A stretch of 64,000 nucleotides of DNA from Microvirga terrestris. Its GTDB lineage: Bacteria > Pseudomonadota > Alphaproteobacteria > Rhizobiales > Beijerinckiaceae. The translations under genes were made by a program, and so were the position numbers. Numbering within the stretch: the stretch's first letter is position 1; every line of letters starts with the position of its first letter. Positions 40,436 through 49,161 of this stretch are shown here, piece by piece. The DNA is taken from the NCBI RefSeq assembly GCF_015694425.1, contig NZ_JADQDN010000001.1, forward strand, positions 310,001 to 374,000, in the 5' to 3' direction. Below the pieces are notes generated by a model. The model was not told the DNA's origin. It ran no database searches and worked only from the letters and a program-made list of their open reading frames with translations.

Positions 40436-41281
40436 TTAATCCTTGCCGCCGCGCCCGTTTCCGTTGCCGCCGCCATTGCCATGGCCGCCACCGTTCCCGT
40501 TTCCGCCGCCGGCTGGGCCGTCCGCGTCCGTTCCATCACCGTTGTTCGAGCCGCCTGGGTTGGACGAATCGTTTCCGTCAGGGTCATTGCCGTGGCCGTT
40601 GTTGCCATGGCCGCCACCATTGCCGTTTCCTTTGCCGCCACCGTTTCCGCCGGAGCCATCCTGGTCGGTGCCGTCGCCGTTGTTGGAGTTGCCTGGGTTC
40701 GACGAGTCGTTACCGTCGGCATCATTACCATGGCCATTATTGCCGTTGCCCGATCCGACGCCTCCATTGCCGCTCGTGCCACCATTATTCCCGGTTCCAC
40801 CAGTGCCGCCGTTGCCGCCGTTGCCGCTGGTTCCGCCATTGCCACCAATGCTGCCCGTACCCCCAGGGGTCTGACCATTGTCGACAGACCCGCCGACGCT
40901 GCCGGTACCGGAGTTGCCGCGATCCGCAACAGCGCCGCCGCGGCTGGGGCTACGTCCGTCGTTAACGCCGGAAGGTGAACCAACCACAGGATTTCCGGCA
41001 CCGGGCGCGATAGCAGGATTGCGGCTGATTGAGCCGGTCATAGCATCGGTCTGATTCCGGTCACTGGTCGGATCCATTCTGCGGAGTGCCTGAGGACGGA
41101 CGGCACAACGGCAGACTTCTTGGCCCTGCACGACATGCAGGCGGCAGTTGCCGTACATGGATGGATTGGCAACAGCCGGGACACATTGCGGCACAGGTCT
41201 GAGATTTTGGGCAGAGGCTGGGGAGCCGACAGCGAGGAAGAGGGCTGCGCTAGACAATGCAAGAGCGTGTGAGCGCTTCAT
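40436..41281 (-). CDS. Secreted Gly/Asn/Asp-rich repeat protein
   Basis: 281 residues from ATG 41281. A signal peptide (MKRSHALALSSAALFLAVGS, cleavage after ASA) leads to a small domain with four cysteines (QCVPAV, GNCRLH, EVCRCAV), then a long low-complexity region of Gly, Asn, Ser and Asp. Two 46-residue units near the C-terminus share the core GHGND-x-DGNDSSNPG followed by SNNGDGTD-x-DG. The alternating Asp/Gly pattern (DxDGND, DGTDxDG) looks like a calcium-binding or adhesive surface repeat. Function unknown. Confidence 0.75.
   Translation of the reverse strand: MKRSHALALSSAALFLAVGSPASAQNLRPVPQCVPAVANPSMYGNCRLHVVQGQEVCRCAVRPQALRRMDPTSDRNQTDAMTGSISRNPAIAPGAGNPVVGSPSGVNDGRSPSRGGAVADRGNSGTGSVGGSVDNGQTPGGTGSIGGNGGTSGNGGNGGTGGTGNNGGTSGNGGVGSGNGNNGHGNDADGNDSSNPGNSNNGDGTDQDGSGGNGGGKGNGNGGGHGNNGHGNDPDGNDSSNPGGSNNGDGTDADGPAGGGNGNGGGHGNGGGNGNGRGGKD
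40521..40744 (-). repeat. Two tandem 138-bp coding repeats in the Gly-rich protein
   Basis: Unit cores lie at about 40521-40606 and 40656-40744. The encoded cores differ at only a few residues, yet many third codon positions differ. That indicates an old duplication kept by selection on the protein rather than a recent slippage. Confidence 0.6.
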
Positions 41282-41539
41282 GTGTTCACCTACAAAATTA
41301 GCCAATTGTGATGTTTAGCTGCCTCATGACAGCCTGCTTGGCTAATAGACGCATGTATATGAATAACGTTCCTGGGTTATGATAAAAATCTATTCATTCC
41401 AAAAGGGGAACTTTCCTGGGTCATGCGCTATGTTAGGCTTAAATAGCTCTGCTTCATGTGGTTGCAGGTTGGTTATTCGTTGCTTGTAGCTTGACCATTG
41501 TGGCTTTAACCCGGAGCGCAGGATATTATTCTGAGAAGA

Positions 41540-42979
41540 TCACAGGGGCTGGTAGGCCTCTGCCATTGTCCGGATATCTTCAAGTTTGGTAGCAAAAAGC
41601 GACCAGTCGTCCTCAGCGGCAATAGGTGCCCATATGGCCTCGACGTCATCGATAAGCATTGTGCAAGGCGTAGGCCGCTCGAAGTAGGAATGTCCCAGCC
41701 GGATGTCATGCGAGGGTGAGAATTCACTGAAAATCGTTCTGAAAGCTTGAAAGGCCTCGTGCGAATAGAATCTTGCTGAACTGCTCTTCTCAGCACGTCT
41801 AATGCTCAGGGTGCCTCCATACCAGTCGAAGAACGTCTGCTCGAATGGAGCGCGAGTCTCGTGAAGGAAGGTCCAAAGAGCTTTGGCCAAAGCTCCGTCG
41901 TGTTCGTAGCCTCTGGATTGGAGACCCAGGCGACGCAGGATTGCCTGTGCGAACTCTCGGTGGAGGGCAGGCTCGAAAGAGGCGAGCGCCTGCTCCAGCA
42001 CATCCTGCGGAGCTAGGGGAAGCAGGCACTCAGCCAAGCGGTAGAGGTTCCAAAGCAGTGCATCGGGCTGCCGTCCGAACGCGTAGAGGCCGGTCTCGTC
42101 GAAGTAAGCGGCCGTGAAGCCGGGATCGTAATGGGGCAGAAAGCGCCATGGTCCGTAGTCGAAGCTTTCTCCAGTGATGTTGATGTTGTCGGTATTGAGC
42201 ACACCATGTACGAAGCCCGCGGCCATCCACTGCGCGCCCATACGGGCCACGCGTTGGCTGACCTGCTCGAGAAAGGCGGCCGCACGGGCCGGCTCCCCGT
42301 CGCGCCAAGCCTCGGGCAGGTAGATTCGAACGCTGTGGTCGAGCAGTTTTCGGAGATTGTCGGCCTCATTGAGATAAAGAAATCGCTGAAACGTTCCAAT
42401 GCGGATATGGGAATGGCTGAGGCGCACCAGAACTGAGGAGCGGGTGGGGGATGGCTCGTCGCCTCTCTCGAGTTCCTCGCCCGTTTCGATCAGGCTGAAG
42501 GATTTGGAGGTTTCGACTCCGAGAGCCTCCAGCATCTCGGTTGCCAAGACCTCTCGCACGCCGCCCTTGAGCGTGAGTCTGCCGTCCGCATGACGCGACC
42601 ATGGGGTCTGCCCGCTCCCCTTGGTTCCAAGGTCGAGAAGCCGTCCATCCTCAGCGTCCTTCAGTTGCGCAAAGAGGAAGCCTCGCCCATCGCCGAGATG
42701 AGGATTGTAAGTCCTGAACTGATGGCCGTGATAGCGCAGGGCCAGCGGCTGCTCGAAGCTTCCAGGCAATGGCCTGAAACGGCCAAAATGGTCGATCCAT
42801 TCCTGATCGGACAAAGCGTCGAGACCAACCCGCTCTGCCCATCGCTGGTTTCGGTAGCGCAGAACATGCTGCGGAAAGCTTGCTGGCTCGACGATATCGT
42901 AGAAAGGAAGCCCAAGCTCCTCGTGATGCTTCGAGGGAGAAAAGGAAGGCGAGTAGGGCATTCGAGCAATCCTGTTCAA
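41540..42979 (-). CDS. selO: SelO/YdiU family protein (protein adenylyltransferase)
   Basis: 479 residues of the SelO pseudokinase-fold family, whose members transfer AMP to protein hydroxyl groups. The characteristic segments are LRYHGHQF near 80, DLGTKGSGQTPWSR near 117, and the metal/catalytic segment HGVLNTDNINITGESFDYGP near 258-277. Ala- and Phe-rich C-terminal helices follow. It lacks the C-terminal Cys/Sec found in the eukaryotic proteins, as is usual for bacteria. Start ambiguous between residues 1 and 7. A single gene, same strand as the repeat protein. Confidence 0.9.
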   Translation of the reverse strand: MNRIARMPYSPSFSPSKHHEELGLPFYDIVEPASFPQHVLRYRNQRWAERVGLDALSDQEWIDHFGRFRPLPGSFEQPLALRYHGHQFRTYNPHLGDGRGFLFAQLKDAEDGRLLDLGTKGSGQTPWSRHADGRLTLKGGVREVLATEMLEALGVETSKSFSLIETGEELERGDEPSPTRSSVLVRLSHSHIRIGTFQRFLYLNEADNLRKLLDHSVRIYLPEAWRDGEPARAAAFLEQVSQRVARMGAQWMAAGFVHGVLNTDNINITGESFDYGPWRFLPHYDPGFTAAYFDETGLYAFGRQPDALLWNLYRLAECLLPLAPQDVLEQALASFEPALHREFAQAILRRLGLQSRGYEHDGALAKALWTFLHETRAPFEQTFFDWYGGTLSIRRAEKSSSARFYSHEAFQAFRTIFSEFSPSHDIRLGHSYFERPTPCTMLIDDVEAIWAPIAAEDDWSLFATKLEDIRTMAEAYQPL

Positions 42980-43318
42980 CCAATGATCAAGTCCAACAAG
43001 GCTGAATTGTTCACCTGATCAGTCGGGGTGAGGCAGCGCAGCATGGGTGAGAGGGTTATCAGAGCCGCAGGTTCGAATCTTCAGCGAAACTTTTCAATAC
43101 ATTGTTGCATATGATGCGGGCGGGGGCACTGTTCGCACCTGAACCCAAAAATTTTTACGGCAAGGGTCCGATTCCGAAACTGCTTTGGTTGCCGTATGTT
43201 CGGGCAAATTGCTTAGGCATTAGCATTCGCTGTTCGAGCGATCTTATGCTTTAGCCTATTGGCGGCAATGGCACCGTCTTCTAAGCTTCATCCAACGAAG
43301 CAAGCGGGAGGCGAGTCC
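42980..43318. other. Intergenic region without recognised gene
   Basis: 339 bases between the divergent selO and the small membrane protein gene. A GGTTCGAATC stretch near 43070 looks like a tRNA T-loop, but no matching stems are present. An AT-rich patch (AAAAATTTTTAC) lies near 43147. I see no other structure. Confidence 0.4.
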
Positions 43319-43519
43319 ATGTCATTGAGAGATGTGCTGAGCCTTTGTGGCCGAATAGGCTTGATCGTCATTGCATTCACGTTCGTAGCCGGGATCGTTG
43401 CCGGTCCTATCCTTGAAAAAATTCTGTTCTCCCCAGTTGCGTTCACCGAGCGCAGTATTCAGCCCGCATTGTCTCCAGCTGGCACTCCTCCTGAACGCCA
43501 GATCGGAAAGCCAGGCTAA
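43319..43519 (+). CDS. Small single-pass membrane protein
   Basis: 66 residues from ATG 43319, preceded by GGGAGGCGAG. One hydrophobic helix (IGLIVIAFTFVAGIVAGPIL, about 13-32) is followed by a Pro-rich tail (SPAGTPPERQIG). Function unknown. Confidence 0.55.
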   Translation: MSLRDVLSLCGRIGLIVIAFTFVAGIVAGPILEKILFSPVAFTERSIQPALSPAGTPPERQIGKPG

Positions 43520-43601
43520 CACCTTATTAGAGATCGGTAGGGCATAACGCCCTTCATCGCCCTTTCAGGCAGGAATGCAGCTCCATATCCGGGGACGCGC
43601 G

Positions 43602-43976
43602 ATGAGCAGTGATACGGTATTAAGGCAAGAAATTCGTTACTCGCTCGGTTACATCCGCAGCATGATCGATAGCTATTCAGGCTTGTACTCGGGCGAGAAT
43701 CTTGCACGCGATGTTCTGCGTTTCTGTGACGAGATGACCGGTGCCGAAACATCACATCCGCGCCTGCAGGAGGCGAAGCGCCTTGTGGAAGATCGTTGCA
43801 GGCGGCTTGTTCAGGACACAGATCGTTTCGCCCTGCGCGATCCTACCGCGATCGCGGCCTCACGAGCCCAAGCCATAGCCGCCATTGACATGCTTCAGGA
43901 TGTAGTTTTCGAATGGCGTAAGGCCAGGGTAACAGTGCCGTCGTCAGGAGGCCTGTTGCGCCGAAAAAGCTTGTGA
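43602..43976 (+). CDS. Hypothetical helical protein
   Basis: 124 residues from ATG 43602 (GGGGACGCGCG upstream). Highly helical and charged: LRQEIRYSLGYIRSMIDSYS, RLQEAKRLVEDRCRRLVQD, then AIAAIDMLQDVVFEWRKARV. No signal peptide or known domain. It may be co-transcribed with the small membrane protein 82 bases upstream. Confidence 0.55.
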   Translation: MSSDTVLRQEIRYSLGYIRSMIDSYSGLYSGENLARDVLRFCDEMTGAETSHPRLQEAKRLVEDRCRRLVQDTDRFALRDPTAIAASRAQAIAAIDMLQDVVFEWRKARVTVPSSGGLLRRKSL

Positions 43977-44005
43977 GACATCAGAAATCCTGCGCTTCGA
44001 AGGCT

Positions 44006-45388
44006 TCACAGGCGTTTGGTTTTGATGGATGCAGTTGCTGGCACGTCGATAGCCTCCTGTTCAGATACAGGATCTGTTCTCGGCATATCGAGCCCATACA
44101 CATCGTTCCGGAAATGCACCGTGCCATCGGCCGTTGCGTACCCGGTCAGATAAACCCAGGCAACCGGAACGGGCTTGTCGAGGCGAATGTCCTGACGCGC
44201 TGTGCTGGCGATGGCTGTGTCGATATCTGCTTTCGTCCACGCACCTGAGGATCCGTTGGTGCCGCGCAGCAGCCACTCGGCAAAATCGCCCACATCGGCT
44301 ACACGGACGCAGCCCGAGGAATGGAAGCGGATGTCCTGAGCGAAAAGTTGCTTCTTAGGCGTGTCGTGCATATAGACCGCATGCTTGTTCGGCATGTCGA
44401 TGCGGATTTGCCCAAGCGAGTTGATCGCTCCCGGATCCTGCCTGAGCGTGTAGTTGACGGCGCTCTGCGTCGACCAGTCAATCGCTTTCGGGTCGACCTC
44501 TTGTCCCTTCGCATCCAGGATGCGGATCTTCATCTTCTGCAGATAATCCGGATCGTTGCGCACATGGGGAATGATGTCTTTCTTGATCAGGGAGACCGGC
44601 ACCGTCCAAGTCGGATTGAGATTGACGGCCGTAACGCGCGTTTCAACAGTAGGCGAGGGCCTGTCGACCTTACCGACGATAGCGACGTAACGCCGGGCAA
44701 CCTGACCCTGCTCGACAGCTTCCACGGCAGCTGAGGGAATGTTGACAACCGCATATCTGTCGCCGAAGGAGAATGTGGAGCCCGCCAGTCGCTGCGCCGA
44801 CGCGGTGAGCTGACGATGACGCGTTACTGCGGAAACGTTGAGAGCCTCCAACGTCCTTGCTCGCACTGCACCGGATTCTGAAAGACCGTGCCGCGCCTGA
44901 AACCGCTTGACCGCGCTGAGGAGGGCAGTGTCGAAGGTCGTCCCGCTCGCGAATTCGGGAGAGAGATCTCCTTCGGCGATAAGACGCTGCCTGAGAACTG
45001 GAACGAGTGGCCCCTTGTCGCCCACTTTCATGATTGTCCCGTCCGGGAGCGAGGGCCAGCCTCCGGCTTCGGCAATGCGCTTGTAGGTCCAAGCAGCCCG
45101 CATCGTGTTAATGAAAGTGTTGGCATCCAGCGTCGGCCGGGAATCCTGTGAGATCGTTGCCACCGGAACTTTTGGAAGAGGCGCTGGTGGACTGAGCTTG
45201 GTCTCAGCTGGAACTGCAGTCTTCTGTCGCAGATCCGGCTCCGATGAGGGCGCGGCGAGACTTGGCGATTGTCGGACTGCAGCGGTTGCAGGCGTGGGTT
45301 CGACCGCCCATGCGCCGCCCAGGCTGCTCAATGCCGAGCACGAGAGGATCAGGCTTACAGCGAGGTGGGTCGCATTCCGATAGGTCAT
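44006..45388 (-). CDS. L,D-transpeptidase, YcbB/LdtD-like
   Basis: 460 residues. A signal peptide (cleavage near AWA, residue 28) and a Pro/Ala-rich linker precede a peptidoglycan-binding domain (GDKGPLVPVLRQRL near 125, then AVKRFQARHGLSESG). The YkuD catalytic domain has HDTPKKQLF and the nucleophile motif HSSGCVRV near 365-372, with Cys369 the likely nucleophile. The enzyme forms 3-3 cross-links in peptidoglycan in the periplasm. The C-terminal extension after the catalytic motif (TGYATADGTVHFRNDVYG) is normal for this subgroup. Confidence 0.9.
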   Translation of the reverse strand: MTYRNATHLAVSLILSCSALSSLGGAWAVEPTPATAAVRQSPSLAAPSSEPDLRQKTAVPAETKLSPPAPLPKVPVATISQDSRPTLDANTFINTMRAAWTYKRIAEAGGWPSLPDGTIMKVGDKGPLVPVLRQRLIAEGDLSPEFASGTTFDTALLSAVKRFQARHGLSESGAVRARTLEALNVSAVTRHRQLTASAQRLAGSTFSFGDRYAVVNIPSAAVEAVEQGQVARRYVAIVGKVDRPSPTVETRVTAVNLNPTWTVPVSLIKKDIIPHVRNDPDYLQKMKIRILDAKGQEVDPKAIDWSTQSAVNYTLRQDPGAINSLGQIRIDMPNKHAVYMHDTPKKQLFAQDIRFHSSGCVRVADVGDFAEWLLRGTNGSSGAWTKADIDTAIASTARQDIRLDKPVPVAWVYLTGYATADGTVHFRNDVYGLDMPRTDPVSEQEAIDVPATASIKTKRL

Positions 45389-45518
45389 GGGAGAACTATG
45401 GCCGAGGATGGTTTACAAAGTACTGCTCCAGAGCTGAGTATGACAGTCTGCAACTGGTCTGATGGCCTGGGCGTTGTCTCCGCCTCAGCCCTCTTGCCGC
45501 ACGAGTTCCTGCATGCAC

Positions 45519-45737
45519 ATGAAGCCCGCTCCTTCCCAGGATATCCGGCGGATCGACCTGACCTTGCCGTCGTCCACAGGGCTTCATGCGGTTCACCTGA
45601 TCGAGCAGGTATTTAACAAGGATCAGAGGCAGCTCATTTATCTGGCAGGAGGGGAGAGCAGGGCCGAGCAGATCGCTATGGCTTTGAAGGGACTAGCCCC
45701 AGACTTGGACGTTTACCTCTTTCCGCCATGGGATTGA
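45519..45737 (+). pseudogene. N-terminal piece of the Mfd-like gene, ended by in-frame TGA
   Basis: Seventy-two codons from ATG 45519 (MKPAPSQDIRR) that read as the start of an Mfd/UvrB-like domain, ending LFPPWD and a TGA at 45735-45737. The frame continues directly as LPYDSTSPS and joins the main Mfd reading frame without a shift. Homologues have a Cys codon here (PAWDCLPYD). So a single codon, TGC or TGT to TGA, separates this piece from the rest. Confidence 0.75.
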
Positions 45738-45754
45738 CTTCCCTATGATAGCAC

Positions 45755-45775
45755 ATCGCCCTCCCGGGAGGCGAT
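45755..45775 (+). other. Palindrome just after the in-frame TGA of the Mfd-like gene
   Basis: ATCGCCCTCCCGGGAGGCGAT is a near-perfect palindrome (one bulged C) centred on CCCGGG, 17 bases after the TGA. Its right arm contains GGGAGG and ends within the ATG at 45774. It may affect restart of translation; it may also be chance in a coding stretch. Confidence 0.4.
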
Positions 45776-48700
45776 GGGACGGCGGATGTCGATTCTGCGG
45801 TGCATGAGCGAGCCGGCGAAAGGCAAGCGGCTGCTGATCACGAGCAGCGCCGCCATTATCCAACGTGTACCCCCACGGAGCATCTGGAAACAGGCCTGTC
45901 TCCATCTCACGACAGGCGGAGCCTTCTCGCAGGATAGTCTAGAAGCATACCTTCATCACACTGGGTATATCCTGGACGAGAGGGTGGACGAGCCCGGCGA
46001 GGCTGCCATCCGCGGGCAGGTCATCGATCTCTTTCCAGCAAGCAGTCTCCTGCCTTACCGCATCGAACATGATGGACATTCCGTCACTGCCATCCGCTCA
46101 TATGATCCCGTTTCGCAACGGACAGAGACGGAAATTGATAGCCTCCTGCTCGATCCTGCTTCCGAAATCCTGCTCGAAAGAGCGGACGATGGGTCTTTGC
46201 CAGAGCGTTTCGACGGAATGGAGCATCGGTTGCCGGAGCATTATGGATCTCTCGCAACGGTTTTTGACTACTGGCCGGATGCTCCCATTGTGATTGCCTC
46301 CGGAGCTGAGGAGCGCCGTCAGCTGGTCATGGAACAGGTTGCCGATGCTTATGAAAGTCGCATGTCGCTGCGAGGAGAAGTGAGCGGCAGTGCCTCTGCA
46401 TTGGCAACCGAACGGTTGTTCATAGGCGATGACGAGTGGCAGGAGATTTTGCGTGAGCGCCGTCTGACCGTCATTCAGGCTCCATCGGAGGGAGAGGCCC
46501 AAAAGAGCACTGTTTTGTGCTTTGCCGCTACAGCAAGGCCGGCGAAAGCATTTGCAAGTTTCGTTCAGGCGCAGCAGGGAAGCGATCACAAACTCGTTCT
46601 GGCGGCTGCCACAAAAGAGGATCTAAGCCGTATGAGACGTCGGGCTCAGTCCCTGCAACTGAACTCTGTCATGATCGAGCGCTGGAGCGACGCAGTCGAT
46701 GGCCCTCCGAAGGGAATCTTCGCCCTTCAGGCAGACATCAGAAACGGGTTTATCGATCACCGCAATGGCATTGCCGTTGTTACAGCGTTTGATCTCCTGG
46801 GTAGCCGCGCGTCGAGTGGACGGGAACAGGATATTAGATCCGCTGCCCATCAATCCACTGACATGCAGTTTCAAGTCGGCGATGCGGTTATCCACGTCGA
46901 TCATGGCCTTGGACTTCTGCAAGGAACCGAAGCCATCAGCACAGACGAGGAAGGAACGAGCGATACCATTCGCCTCATCTACGCAGGCGACACGATACTC
47001 ATGATTCCTGCAACTGATATGGGCCGAGTGTGGCGATATGGACGAATGTCCGAGTCGCTGCAACTCGACAAGCTGAAGAGTGATGCGTGGATCACGAAAC
47101 TCGCAGCCATCGAGGTGGAGACACGCGAAACGGCCGCCCGCTTGAGCCAGTTGGTCAAGGATCGCGAAGCCGTGAAGCTGGAGCCAATCGTTCCTCTAGG
47201 ACGCGACTACGAACGTTTCGTCGCCCGGTTTCCCTTCTCTGAAACGACGGATCAGTTGCGGGCTATAGAGGAGGTTCTTGAGGACTTGGCCTCGGGACAT
47301 CCTATGGATCGGCTGATTTGCGGCGATGTCGGCTTCGGCAAAACGGAGGTCGCCCTGCGGGCTGCAGCAGCAGTGGCGCTTTCGGGCAAACAGGTTGCCG
47401 TGCTAGCACCTACGACGGTTCTCGCTCGTCAGCACGTGCGCAGCTTCCAAAGGCGCTTAGCTGGTTTCGGCCTCGAGGTCGCACATCTGTCCCGCCTAGT
47501 GACAGCATCTGAAGCGCGTGCCGTGAAGAATGGCCTGGCAGACGGATCGGTGCGGATCGTGATCGGCACGCACGCCTTGGCTGCTAAGGGCGTAAAATTT
47601 AAAGATCTTGGTCTCGTGATCATCGACGAAGAGCAGAGGTTCGGTGCCGCCCAAAAGGCGAAACTTCGCGCGATAGCTTCACGCGGACATATCCTTACGT
47701 TAACCGCAACGCCCATTCCGCGCACGTTGCAATCGGCCTTGGTGGGTTTGCAGGAACTGAGCGTGATTGCGACGCCTCCGGCCCGGCGACAGCCCATCCG
47801 TACCTTCTTGACGGAGTTTGATCCTGCGACTGCGCGGCAGGCTCTTATGCGTGAGCGCCGCCGTCAGGGGCAGAGCTTCGTGGTCTGCTCCCGCGTGGAG
47901 GACCTCGATCCAATGCGCGAGCAGCTTGCGAGAATCGTGCCCGAACTGAAGGTCATCGTTGCCCATGGACAGATGCCGCCGGCCGAAACCGATGACGTGA
48001 TGGTTCGCTTCGCGGATGGGGAAGGCGACATCCTGCTCGCCACCAACATCATCGAAAGCGGTCTGGATGTTCCCCGCGCCAACACCATGCTGGTGTGGCG
48101 GGCCGATCGCTTCGGCCTGTCGCAGCTTCATCAGCTTCGTGGGCGCGTGGGACGTGGTCGTATCCGCGGGACTACCTATCTGTTGACGGAGCAAGGGCAG
48201 CAACTGCCGAAAGCGACGGAGAAGCGCCTGCGCACGCTGGAAGCGCTCGACCGGCTTGGAGCTGGGTTTGCCATCAGTGCGCAGGATCTCGATCAGCGTG
48301 GAGCCGGCGCCCTTCTAGGGGAGGAGCAGGCGGGGCATATCAAGTTCGTCGGCGCAGATTTGTACCAGCACTTGCTCAAGCGTGCCCTGCGTGGAGAGAC
48401 TTACGCGGAGGATTGGGCTCCTGAACTTAATATCGGTCTGAAAGGCTGCATTCCGGCCGAGTACGTGCACGAACCTGAGGTGCGGATCAACCTCTACGCT
48501 CGCATTGCACGCATCGATGTCTCTGAGTCGATTGACGACCTTGAGGAGGAAATCGAGGATCGCTTTGGGCCGCTTCCGGAAGCTCTAAGGCATCTTCTGC
48601 GCTTCACGAGCATGAAGCAAATCTGTCACAGGATGGGTATTGGTCGCATCGATGCGGGACCTCAAGCGATTGCCTTGAGCTTCAGGCCGGGAATTGCGGA

Positions 48701-48845
48701 TAATCTGCCCGTAAAGGACGTGATTGCAGAGGCTCAGGGAGCGCTTCGCTGGAGCGGGGAGCGACTCGTGTTAGCGGTCGCGGAGGAGCAGACGGATAAA
48801 AGGGAGAAGTGTGTCCTTGATCTCCTGGCCCGGCTCGAACAGTGA
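45774..48845 (+). CDS. mfd: Mfd-like transcription-repair coupling factor, N-terminally interrupted
   Basis: 1023 residues from the first ATG after the TGA at 45735. Nearly all Mfd parts are present: the remaining UvrB-like region (to about 330), the RNA-polymerase-interacting domain (GDAVIHVDHGLGL near 365), and the translocase with GDVGFGKTE (Walker A, near 518), DEEQRFG (Walker B), TATPIPRT, and the relay region QLHQLRGRVGRG. The C-terminal TRCF domain ends near 1000. Alphaproteobacteria often carry a second, divergent Mfd; this may be that copy. The first 72 residues are cut off by TGA, so it is either a decaying gene, restarts at GGGAGG/ATG, or is read through. Confidence 0.82.
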   Translation: MGRRMSILRCMSEPAKGKRLLITSSAAIIQRVPPRSIWKQACLHLTTGGAFSQDSLEAYLHHTGYILDERVDEPGEAAIRGQVIDLFPASSLLPYRIEHDGHSVTAIRSYDPVSQRTETEIDSLLLDPASEILLERADDGSLPERFDGMEHRLPEHYGSLATVFDYWPDAPIVIASGAEERRQLVMEQVADAYESRMSLRGEVSGSASALATERLFIGDDEWQEILRERRLTVIQAPSEGEAQKSTVLCFAATARPAKAFASFVQAQQGSDHKLVLAAATKEDLSRMRRRAQSLQLNSVMIERWSDAVDGPPKGIFALQADIRNGFIDHRNGIAVVTAFDLLGSRASSGREQDIRSAAHQSTDMQFQVGDAVIHVDHGLGLLQGTEAISTDEEGTSDTIRLIYAGDTILMIPATDMGRVWRYGRMSESLQLDKLKSDAWITKLAAIEVETRETAARLSQLVKDREAVKLEPIVPLGRDYERFVARFPFSETTDQLRAIEEVLEDLASGHPMDRLICGDVGFGKTEVALRAAAAVALSGKQVAVLAPTTVLARQHVRSFQRRLAGFGLEVAHLSRLVTASEARAVKNGLADGSVRIVIGTHALAAKGVKFKDLGLVIIDEEQRFGAAQKAKLRAIASRGHILTLTATPIPRTLQSALVGLQELSVIATPPARRQPIRTFLTEFDPATARQALMRERRRQGQSFVVCSRVEDLDPMREQLARIVPELKVIVAHGQMPPAETDDVMVRFADGEGDILLATNIIESGLDVPRANTMLVWRADRFGLSQLHQLRGRVGRGRIRGTTYLLTEQGQQLPKATEKRLRTLEALDRLGAGFAISAQDLDQRGAGALLGEEQAGHIKFVGADLYQHLLKRALRGETYAEDWAPELNIGLKGCIPAEYVHEPEVRINLYARIARIDVSESIDDLEEEIEDRFGPLPEALRHLLRFTSMKQICHRMGIGRIDAGPQAIALSFRPGIADNLPVKDVIAEAQGALRWSGERLVLAVAEEQTDKREKCVLDLLARLEQ

Positions 48846-48930
48846 GACGGGCAATGCCGATCCGCTCATCCGTGAACGGATTGCCCCTGTAAGACTTATC
48901 CCTTGGAATGACTTTCAGCGTGAGGAGCCG

Positions 48931-49158
48931 ATGACCTCGGAAGAGATCCAAGAGTTGAATGCAGCACGAGAGAGCCTCGTGAAGCGTCGCAGAGAAATGG
49001 CCAGGCAGTTGTCCGAGGCACCTCTCCCTTCCGTTGAAATGGCCGAGGAGCTGACGAAGATCCTTGTTGCCATCGAGGCTTTGGACCGCGCCCTCAATGA
49101 AGCGGGCCACCCCTACATGAGCCAGGGCGTAGTCGATCAGCTCAGGGCAGAAGACTAG
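48931..49158 (+). CDS. Small coiled-coil hypothetical protein
   Basis: 75 residues from ATG 48931 (GAGGAGCCG upstream); an open frame back to 48811 lacks a ribosome site. Two helices: MTSEEIQELNAARESLVKRR and VEMAEELTKILVAIEALDRA, ending GHPYMSQGVVDQL. It lies 85 bases after the Mfd-like gene. Function unknown. Confidence 0.6.
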   Translation: MTSEEIQELNAARESLVKRRREMARQLSEAPLPSVEMAEELTKILVAIEALDRALNEAGHPYMSQGVVDQLRAED

Positions 49159-49161
49159 ATC

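Noticed and set aside
40436..40980. Short repeated Gly-coding units that could suggest a CRISPR-like or satellite array
   Set aside because: The repeats are in frame, code for Gly/Asn/Asp protein repeats, and have no unique spacers of fixed length.
41404..41434. GGAAC followed by GTT on the plus strand
   Set aside because: The spacing is 20 bases, outside the EcfG range, and no plus-strand gene follows.
43055..43095. A tRNA-like GGTTCGAATC stretch after selO
   Set aside because: The flanking bases do not form a T stem and no acceptor, D or anticodon arm could be found, so it is not a tRNA or a convincing fragment.
45735..45775. A selenocysteine insertion element after the TGA of the Mfd-like gene
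   Set aside because: The palindrome has no apical loop of the known bacterial type and the Mfd family has no redox role for this Cys. Kept only as a low-probability alternative.
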